A stretch of 64,000 nucleotides of DNA, taken from assembly GCF_900220985.1 (NCBI RefSeq), contig NZ_OCPC01000003.1, forward strand, positions 124,001-188,000, given 5' to 3'. Below, piece after piece: positions 58,270 to 64,000 of the stretch; within the stretch, counting starts at the first letter, position 1; each line of letters begins with the position of its first letter. The position numbers and the translations under genes are program-made. Below the pieces are notes generated by a model. The model was not told the origin of the DNA. It worked only from the letters and a program-made list of their open reading frames with translations, and ran no database searches. This stretch comes from Parahoeflea halophila (lineage in GTDB: Bacteria; Pseudomonadota; Alphaproteobacteria; Rhizobiales; Rhizobiaceae).

Positions 58270-58869
58270 ATGATGAAAATCCTTTACTCGCCGGCCTCCC
58301 CCTATTCGGCCAAGGTCCGGATGGCGGCAAAGTTCGCCGGGCTTGAAGCCGAAGCCGTGCTCACCGACACCAATGCGGCGCCGGCAGAGCTGATCGACAA
58401 CAACCCACTCGGCAAGATCCCGACACTGATCACCGCGGAAGGTCAGTCGATCTTCGACAGCCGCGCCATCATGCAGTTCATCGACCGGGCCGGTGGCAAG
58501 CGGATCTACCCGCGCAATGCCGCCAAGCGCACCGATGCGGAGGTGATGGAAGCGCTGGCCGACGGGACCTGCGATTGCCTGCTGGCGATCATGTATGAGC
58601 GGCGTTTCCGCCCGGCCGAGATCGTTCATCAGGACTGGATCGACAGGCAGTGGACCAAGGCAACGCGCGCGCTTGACCATCTCGAAGGCAATCTGCCGCG
58701 CATCACCAAGGCACCCAACGGCGGACATTTCGCCGTTGCCGCACTGCTCGGCTACCTGGCGCTCAGGTTTCCTGGCCAGTGGGAGCGCGGACGGCCGAAG
58801 CTCAAGCGCTGGAGCGCGAAATTCGCCTCCAGCTTTCCCGAACTCGACGCCTTGCTGCCCAAAGCGTGA
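58270..58869 (+). CDS. glutathione S-transferase family protein
   Basis: A 199-residue GST. The N-terminal thioredoxin fold reads MMKILYSPASPYSAKVRMAA with the catalytic Ser region SPASPYS, then NNPLGKIPTLI (cis-Pro) and FDSRAIMQFID, which binds the gamma-glutamyl part. The helical C-terminal domain follows from about residue 90. Its substrate is unknown. ATG 58270 (or the next ATG 58273) follows a purine tract. Its TGA overlaps the dgkA start (GTGA). Confidence 0.9.
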   Translation: MMKILYSPASPYSAKVRMAAKFAGLEAEAVLTDTNAAPAELIDNNPLGKIPTLITAEGQSIFDSRAIMQFIDRAGGKRIYPRNAAKRTDAEVMEALADGTCDCLLAIMYERRFRPAEIVHQDWIDRQWTKATRALDHLEGNLPRITKAPNGGHFAVAALLGYLALRFPGQWERGRPKLKRWSAKFASSFPELDALLPKA

Positions 58870-59252
58870 GCCAGCGGCCGGACAAGGAAACCGGGATCGC
58901 CCATATTCTCGCCGCCACCCGCTACTCGCTGGGCGGGGTAAGGCGGCTTTTGCGCGAAACCGCTTTCCGGCACGAAATCGTAGCCTTCGTGCTGCTTCTC
59001 GGGCTGTTCGGCCTTTCCGGAGCTCCGCTGTGGGGATATGTGGGTGCGACGTTGCTGTTCTTGCTGACAATTTCGGTCGAGGCCCTGAACACCGCAGTCG
59101 AAGAGATCACCGATCACGCGTCGCCGGCCTATTCGGAAATGGCAAAACACGCCAAGGATCTGGGATCATTTGCCGTGTTCTGCCTTTTGCTCACCAACGG
59201 CATATGGGCGGCCTACGTCCTGGCGGCACTGTGGCTGCCGCTTGCCACGTAG
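58866..59252 (+). CDS. dgkA: diacylglycerol kinase
   Basis: The small integral-membrane kinase that recycles diacylglycerol to phosphatidate. The 128-residue protein has three hydrophobic helices, and the family motif EALNTAVEEITDHASP near residue 73 (catalytic Glu and Asn). The start is GTG 58866, overlapping the GST stop by four bases; the ATG at 58779 lies inside GST and is not used. The length fits DgkA. Following 147 bases hold nothing recognisable. Confidence 0.92.
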   Translation: MSQRPDKETGIAHILAATRYSLGGVRRLLRETAFRHEIVAFVLLLGLFGLSGAPLWGYVGATLLFLLTISVEALNTAVEEITDHASPAYSEMAKHAKDLGSFAVFCLLLTNGIWAAYVLAALWLPLAT

Positions 59253-59399
59253 GTGCCAGCATCCGGGACAAGGCTGTCAGGCTTGCACATGCCACGGTCT
59301 CGCCAGGCCAAAAAACCCCGGCATTGATGTGGCATTTCCGGTTTCAGTGATTATGTGAAGTTCCAAAACCTCCCTACACACTGGAACATTGGATTATTC

Positions 59400-60053
59400 A
59401 TGACCGAGCAAACCCAGCCTTTACGGATCGACATCGTATCGGATGTCGTCTGTCCGTGGTGCATCGTCGGCTACAGCCAGCTCAAGCAGGCGCTGGAGAA
59501 AACCGGCACGGCACACGAGATTCACTGGCACCCTTTCGAGCTCAACCCCGAGATGGGCCCGGAAGGCCAGAACCTTGCCGAACACATCAGCGAGAAATAC
59601 GGCAGCACCCGTGAGCAATCGCAGCAAAGCCGGGCACACCTGACGGCTTTGGGCGCAGGACTGGGATTCGCTTTCAATTTCACCGACGAGATGCGCATGC
59701 ACAACACCTTCAACGCGCATCAGCTGATCCACTGGGCCAATCTGCAAGGACTCGGCAATGCGATGGAACAGGCTTTGTTTTCGGCCCATTTCACGCATCA
59801 GCGGGACCTGTCGGATACAGATGTGCTGGTGGAAATTGCCGGTGAGACCGGACTTGACAAGACCGAAGCGAAAGCCGTGCTTGAAGAGCAGCGCTATGCC
59901 GAAGACGTGCGCAAGATCGAGAGCTTTTGGGTGCAGCAGGGCATTCGCGGCGTGCCGGCCATCGTGTTTGATGGCAAACACCTGGTGACCGGCGCCCAGG
60001 GCACGGAGAATTACACCAGCATTGTCAAGCAGCTGACAGGCGCTGCCGCCTGA
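59400..60053 (+). CDS. DsbA-family thioredoxin-like protein (FrnE-like)
   Basis: A 217-residue protein with a DsbA-type thioredoxin fold: the CPWC redox motif at residues 18-21 (DVVCPWCIVGYSQL), the helical insert, and the cis-Pro loop GIRGVPAIVF near residue 182. There is no signal peptide, so it is predicted cytoplasmic; FrnE-like proteins act in oxidative stress or as isomerases. ATG 59400 is used. It converges on the outer membrane protein gene across a strong terminator. Confidence 0.92.
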   Translation: MTEQTQPLRIDIVSDVVCPWCIVGYSQLKQALEKTGTAHEIHWHPFELNPEMGPEGQNLAEHISEKYGSTREQSQQSRAHLTALGAGLGFAFNFTDEMRMHNTFNAHQLIHWANLQGLGNAMEQALFSAHFTHQRDLSDTDVLVEIAGETGLDKTEAKAVLEEQRYAEDVRKIESFWVQQGIRGVPAIVFDGKHLVTGAQGTENYTSIVKQLTGAAA

Positions 60054-60091
60054 CACGGCTACCGTTTCGCAGCATCATCGACCTGAAAACA

Positions 60092-60127
60092 GAAAAAGCC
60101 CGGACGATGGCTCGTCCGGGCTTTTTC
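60092..60127. terminator. bidirectional intrinsic terminator
   Basis: A perfect 16-bp inverted repeat (60092-60107 and 60112-60127, loop TGGC) with runs of five A and five T at the stem base serves both the FrnE-like gene (+) and the outer membrane protein gene (-). Confidence 0.94.
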
Positions 60128-60146
60128 CTTTTCAGGTTCTGACAAA

Positions 60147-60785
60147 TCAGAACTTCATGCCGATACCGACGCGAACCGAGTGGTCGTCGAAGCCCGACGA
60201 CACGTTGGTGCCACCGAGATTGTAGTTCTTCGACTGGTAGTCGGTGTAACGATACTCGAGACGGGTGGTGATGTTTTCGGTCAGGAAAGCTTCCGCGCCT
60301 GCACCGGCGGTCCAGCCGACATGGGTGTTGGTGTCCGAACCGGCTGCGTTGGTCAGCTCTGCCCGGGTGGCGGCAATACCGCCGGTCGCGTAGACCAGGA
60401 ACGGGTTGACGTCGATACCCATGCGGGCACGCAGCGAGCCGTTGAAGCCCTGCTTGCCGGTCACACCGCCGGCAGAGAAGTCAGCGCCGGAGTAACCGAT
60501 GTCGCCTTCCACACCATAGACAATGTTGTCAGACTGCCAGTTGTAGCCGCCATAGACACCACCGCCGAAACCATTGGCGTTCTGAGTCGGGGCAGCGTCG
60601 AACTCGCCCCACTTGTATTCGCCATAACCACCGAGATAACCGCCGGTCCACAGGTAAGCCTGCGGTGCAACTTCCGCGACAGGCGGCTCAGGTGGCTGTT
60701 CGATGATAGCGTCCGCGGCCAGCACGGGTGCGGCGAGCGACAGGGAAGCGGCTGCTGCCAGCAGTGCCAGTTTACGAATACGCAT
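60147..60785 (-). CDS. outer membrane beta-barrel protein (Omp25/RopB-like)
   Basis: A 212-residue surface protein of the OmpA-like beta-barrel family. It has a signal peptide cut after ALAAD-like residues (RKLALLAAAASLSLAAPVLA, about residue 22), a Pro-rich linker (EQPPEPPVAEV), alternating Gly/aromatic strands (GGYLGGYGEYKWG, GGGVYGGYNWQ), and the C-terminal Phe (VRVGIGMKF) recognised by the Bam machinery. It matches the Omp25/RopB group of rhizobia and brucellae. ATG 60785 follows AAGGAG. The 276-base divergent spacer with the next gene holds its promoter. Confidence 0.92.
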   Translation of the reverse strand: MRIRKLALLAAAASLSLAAPVLAADAIIEQPPEPPVAEVAPQAYLWTGGYLGGYGEYKWGEFDAAPTQNANGFGGGVYGGYNWQSDNIVYGVEGDIGYSGADFSAGGVTGKQGFNGSLRARMGIDVNPFLVYATGGIAATRAELTNAAGSDTNTHVGWTAGAGAEAFLTENITTRLEYRYTDYQSKNYNLGGTNVSSGFDDHSVRVGIGMKF

Positions 60786-61061
60786 TTTATTCTCCTTGTT
60801 TTGACGGGCCCAACACAAACAGCGGACCTTCAGCCACGGGGGCATTGGGATGGATGCCTTCCGACAGGCTGCAAGATGGAGATCGAATGCGGCGGGTTAG
60901 CGCCGAGATTGTGAAGACTCCGCGGCAGAAAAAGGGCAGTCGCCGCTGTTGCTTTCGGGCAACATTTTTGCCGTTGCCTGCCCCTTGACTCCATTGCGAA
61001 TGGACAGCCATCGCCTATATGGGGACTATCCGAATGAAACCGCGAGCGTTGATTTTACAGC

Positions 61062-62000
61062 ATGTTGAGCATTTTGACCCTGATCGCGGGCTTGATCGTC
61101 CTTGTCTTTGCCGGTGACTACCTCGTGCGTGGCGCTGTTGCGCTGGCAGAGAAACTGTCTATCGACCCCCTGATCATCGGCCTGACCATCGTGGCTTTCG
61201 GCACCTCGGCTCCCGAGCTCTTCGTTTCGCTGCAGGCAGCATTCAACAATGTGTCCGGCATTGCCATCGGCAATGTCGTCGGTTCCAATATTGCGAATGT
61301 GCTGCTGGTGCTCGGCGCGCCGGCCCTGCTGATGACAATCAATTGCCGCGAGAACGGTATTGCGTCGTCACTGGCGGTGATGATCGTGATGAGCGTGGCG
61401 CTGATGGTGATGATGTGGTTCGGGCCGCTGAGCCGGATCGACGGCGCCATCCTGCTTGTGATGATCGTCGCCTATCTGGCCTGGCAGATCAAGGCGGCCC
61501 GCGACAGCGGCGTGGCAACCGTGCCCGACTACCATGACGAGGTCGCCAACCTGCCGCAGCAGGGCTGGAAGACGGGCCTGTTCATCGGCGGTGGCCTGAT
61601 CGGCCTGCCGATCGGAGCATGGCTGACAGTCGAAGGCGCTTCGCACATAGCCCGTATGCTTGGCGCCACCGAAACTGCCATCGGGCTGACCATCGTCGCA
61701 GTCGGCACTTCGCTGCCGGAACTGGTGACCTCAGTGATGGCCGCCTGGCGCAAGTCAGGCGCTGTCGCGATCGGCAACGTGGTCGGCTCCAACATCTTCA
61801 ATATCGGGCTCATTCTGGGTGCGACGGCAGTTATTCTGCCGCTCGAAGTCGATCCACGAATCGTCTCTGTCGACATGTGGGTGATGCTGGCCGTGAGCCT
61901 GCTGGTGGTCGCACTTGCGCACTGGAACGTGCCGATCAAAAAGCTTGGCGGCGCGGCTATGCTTGTGGCGTTTGCGGCCTATATCCTTTCGGTATTCTGA
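61062..62000 (+). CDS. calcium/sodium antiporter family protein (YrbG-like)
   Basis: A 312-residue, ten-helix cation/Ca2+ exchanger. It has the two inverted alpha repeats: GLTIVAFGTSAPELFVSL followed by GNVVGSNIANVLLVLGA, and GLTIVAVGTSLPELVTSV with GNVVGSNIFNIGLILGA. The glutamates in these repeats bind the ion. ATG 61062 has a weak ribosome site. It is transcribed with the SDR and uvrC genes downstream, although not as a proven operon. Confidence 0.92.
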   Translation: MLSILTLIAGLIVLVFAGDYLVRGAVALAEKLSIDPLIIGLTIVAFGTSAPELFVSLQAAFNNVSGIAIGNVVGSNIANVLLVLGAPALLMTINCRENGIASSLAVMIVMSVALMVMMWFGPLSRIDGAILLVMIVAYLAWQIKAARDSGVATVPDYHDEVANLPQQGWKTGLFIGGGLIGLPIGAWLTVEGASHIARMLGATETAIGLTIVAVGTSLPELVTSVMAAWRKSGAVAIGNVVGSNIFNIGLILGATAVILPLEVDPRIVSVDMWVMLAVSLLVVALAHWNVPIKKLGGAAMLVAFAAYILSVF

Positions 62001-62047
62001 ATTTGAAGGCGGCCTTCCGGGCGCAGCGACAAGGACCGAAAACCAGC

Positions 62048-62812
62048 ATGACATCTTCCAGGGGAACAGTTCTTGTCACCGGCGCCGCGCGCCGCATCGG
62101 CAAGGCCATCGCATTGGATCTGGCCGCACACGGCTACCGGATCGCCATTCACGCCAACAGCAGCGGCAAGGAAGCCGAAGCCGTGGCGGGCTCGATCCGC
62201 GATCTGGGCGGCGTCGCGGAGGTATTTCTGGCTGACCTGTCGGACAGCAAGGCGACGCGTCGGCTGCATGACGAGGTGACTGCCAGGCTCGCCCCGCCCG
62301 ACATCATCGTCAACAATGCCTCGGTGTTCGTGGACGACGACGTGCGCGACTTTGACGAAAAGAAATTCGACCGGCATTTCGCCCTTCACCTCAAGGCCCC
62401 GGCGATTCTGGCCGAAGCCATGGCCGCGAACCTGCCGGACGGACGCGACGGGCTGATCGTCAACATCATCGACCAGCGGGTGTGGAAGCTGACGCCCCGG
62501 TTCTTTTCCTACACGCTGTCGAAGGCCGGGCTGTGGACAGCGACGCAGACAATGGCCCAGGCTCTGGCGCCGCGAATCCGGGTCAATGCCATTGGCCCCG
62601 GCCCGACACTCGCCAATAACCGCCAGAAGAGCGATGACTTTTCCAAACAGGCTTCGGCGGTGCCGCTAGAGCACGGGCCGGAGCTCGCCGAATTCGGCGC
62701 CACCATCCGCTATCTGCACGACGCACGCTCGGTGACCGGCCAGATGATCGCGCTCGACGGCGGCCAGCATCTGGCCTGGGAAACACCCGATGTGACCGGC
62801 ATCGGTGAATAG
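62048..62812 (+). CDS. short-chain dehydrogenase/reductase next to uvrC
   Basis: A 254-residue SDR. The NADP-binding motif is TGAARRIGKAIALDLA (residues 11-26), NNASVF replaces the usual NNAG, and the catalytic YTLSK is near residue 162; the catalytic Ser position in NIIDQR is replaced by Asp, as in FolM-like pteridine reductases. The role is not certain. ATG 62048 follows AAGGAC. SDR-uvrC adjacency is conserved in rhizobia. The longer frame from 61619 overlaps the antiporter and is spurious. Confidence 0.88.
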   Translation: MTSSRGTVLVTGAARRIGKAIALDLAAHGYRIAIHANSSGKEAEAVAGSIRDLGGVAEVFLADLSDSKATRRLHDEVTARLAPPDIIVNNASVFVDDDVRDFDEKKFDRHFALHLKAPAILAEAMAANLPDGRDGLIVNIIDQRVWKLTPRFFSYTLSKAGLWTATQTMAQALAPRIRVNAIGPGPTLANNRQKSDDFSKQASAVPLEHGPELAEFGATIRYLHDARSVTGQMIALDGGQHLAWETPDVTGIGE

Positions 62813-62913
62813 GCTGTTTGCGCTTGATAAACTCCACTGCTGACGCCAGATGACAGGTACTTGAGCAAACCCTCTCTTGCCCACACAGCGTCAGGAGTTG
62901 ATAAGATCGGCCG

Positions 62914-64000
62914 ATGACTCGCCAGCCCGACCAGACATCCCCGAAACCTTCCAAAGCCGCGGCGAAATCCGATGGTGGCGTGATCTATGCGGAAACCGAC
63001 AGCGACGAGGACGAGCTGACGGAAGCCGAGGCTCCCCTCCCCGCCGATGTCGCCAACATTGCCGATATGGAGTGGAACGAAAGCCCCGGCCTTGCCAGGG
63101 GCCTGAAGGGCGCCGAGGTCATTCAGGCCTTCGTCAAGCACCTGCCCAATCAGCCCGGTGTCTACCGGATGATGAACGAAGCCGGCAACGTGCTTTATGT
63201 CGGCAAGGCGCGCAGCCTGAAGAAGCGTGTGACGAACTACGCGCAAGGCCGCGGCCATTCCAACCGCATCACCCGGATGATCGCGCAGACGACCAACATG
63301 GAATTCGTCACCACGCGCACCGAGACCGAGGCACTGCTGCTTGAAGCCAACCTGATCAAACGGCTGAAGCCACGCTTCAACGTGCTGATGCGCGATGACA
63401 AGTCGTTTCCCTATATCCTGATCACCGGCAACCACGAGGCCCCGGCGATATTCAAGCATCGCGGCGCACGCTCGCGCAAGGGCTCCTATTTCGGCCCCTT
63501 CGCCTCTGCCGGCGCGGTTGGCCGGACAATCAATGCGCTGCAGCGGGCATTTCTGCTCAGGACCTGCACCGACAGCGTCTATGAAAGCCGCACGCGGCCC
63601 TGCCTGCTCTACCAGATCAAGCGTTGCTCCGGCCCCTGCACCGGCGAGATCAGCGCCGAGGGCTATGCCGAACTTGTGAACGAGGCCAAGGGGTTTCTTT
63701 CCGGCCGCAGCCAGGCGGTCAAGTCGCAATTGTCGACGGCGATGCAGGCGGCTTCGAACGATCTCGATTTCGAGCGGGCGGCGATCTACCGGGACCGGCT
63801 GTCGGCGCTCAGCCACGTGCAGAGCCACCAGGGCATCAATCCGCAGACAGTTGAAGAAGCTGACGTTTTCGCCATCCACCACGATGCCGGCATGGCCTGT
63901 ATTCAGGTGTTCTTTTTCCGCACCGGACAGAACTGGGGAAACCGCGCCTATTTTCCGAAAGCCGATCCGTCGCTGGCCTCGGGGGAGATCCTGGGTGCCT
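62914..64000 (+). CDS. uvrC: excinuclease ABC subunit C, 3' part cut off by the window edge
   Basis: UvrC makes both incisions in nucleotide excision repair. About 362 residues are in the window: an N-terminal acidic extension of about 70 residues typical of alphaproteobacteria, the GIY-YIG domain at about 77-155 ([42 protein letters not shown]), the cysteine-containing RTC...CSGPCTG linker and the start of the UVR domain ([12 protein letters not shown]). The RNase H-like endonuclease domain and the HhH motif lie beyond the edge. ATG 62914. Confidence 0.96.
   Translation, partial: MTRQPDQTSPKPSKAAAKSDGGVIYAETDSDEDELTEAEAPLPADVANIADMEWNESPGLARGLKGAEVIQAFVKHLPNQPGVYRMMNEAGNVLYVGKARSLKKRVTNYAQGRGHSNRITRMIAQTTNMEFVTTRTETEALLLEANLIKRLKPRFNVLMRDDKSFPYILITGNHEAPAIFKHRGARSRKGSYFGPFASAGAVGRTINALQRAFLLRTCTDSVYESRTRPCLLYQIKRCSGPCTGEISAEGYAELVNEAKGFLSGRSQAVKSQLSTAMQAASNDLDFERAAIYRDRLSALSHVQSHQGINPQTVEEADVFAIHHDAGMACIQVFFFRTGQNWGNRAYFPKADPSLASGEILGA

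Noticed and set aside
1-64000. CRISPR array, tRNA or rRNA gene, integrase or transposase
   Set aside because: No regularly spaced repeats, no tRNA-like clover-leaf sequence with a GGTTC arm, and no integrase or transposase protein was seen anywhere.

Overview
The window is a GC-rich chromosomal segment of an alphaproteobacterium of the order Hyphomicrobiales (Rhizobiales). The evidence is gene content and order: fabH-plsX-DUF177, the MarR-type regulator ldtR beside the L,D-transpeptidase ldtP and glyA-nrdR-ribD-ribE, plus Bpt, HdaA, a K+-independent H+-pyrophosphatase, a RopB/Omp25-like surface protein and SDR-uvrC. A marine Rhizobiaceae/Phyllobacteriaceae member such as Hoeflea fits, but this is inferred from recalled family knowledge; no search was run. 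I see no rRNA, tRNA, CRISPR array, prophage or intact insertion sequence.

Layout. 1-8.9 kb: fatty-acid/phospholipid genes (fabH cut by the window edge, plsX), DUF177, a cytochrome bc1 assembly chaperone, the lipoprotein omlA, hppA, an MFS carrier, nusB, ribH and a PilZ protein. 9.0-11.4 kb: a putative nuclease (DUF2161) and an O-antigen-ligase-like protein, lying between ribH and the rest of the riboflavin genes. 11.5-18 kb: ribE, ribD, nrdR, glyA, then ldtP and ldtR for cell-wall remodelling. 18.2-31.2 kb: hemB, an RDD protein flanked by two copies of an intergenic repeat, a divergent Lrp regulator and giant indolepyruvate oxidoreductase, an SLC13-type carrier, bpt, an EamA exporter, DUF3750 and parC. 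31.4-34.4 kb: a YciI (DGPF) protein and an ECF42-type sigma factor behind a candidate self-recognised promoter, then a secreted protein. 34.5-39.1 kb: aspS, MFS, rnd.

39.1-42.4 kb is the least ordinary stretch: a long non-coding spacer, an unrecognised two-gene cassette whose first gene appears to have AAG where its ATG should be, and a cyclopropane synthase bracketed by two diverged direct repeats. 42.4-52.7 kb: polyphosphate metabolism (ppx, ppk), hdaA, an AI-2E permease, a CDP-alcohol phosphatidyltransferase, purM-purN, a second cyclopropane synthase and ohr. 52.8-64 kb: ohrR, a short-chain dehydrogenase with its catalytic core deleted in frame, a molybdopterin oxidoreductase, rlmJ, a small secreted protein, a lipoprotein RNase T2, GST-dgkA, a FrnE/DsbA-like protein, an outer membrane protein, a Ca2+/cation exchanger, an SDR and the 5' part of uvrC.

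Most genes are housekeeping and tightly packed, with translational coupling (TAATG, TGATG, GTGA overlaps) and strong bidirectional terminators between convergent genes. The long open frames antisense to hppA, glyA, ppx and others are by-products of high GC and are not annotated.
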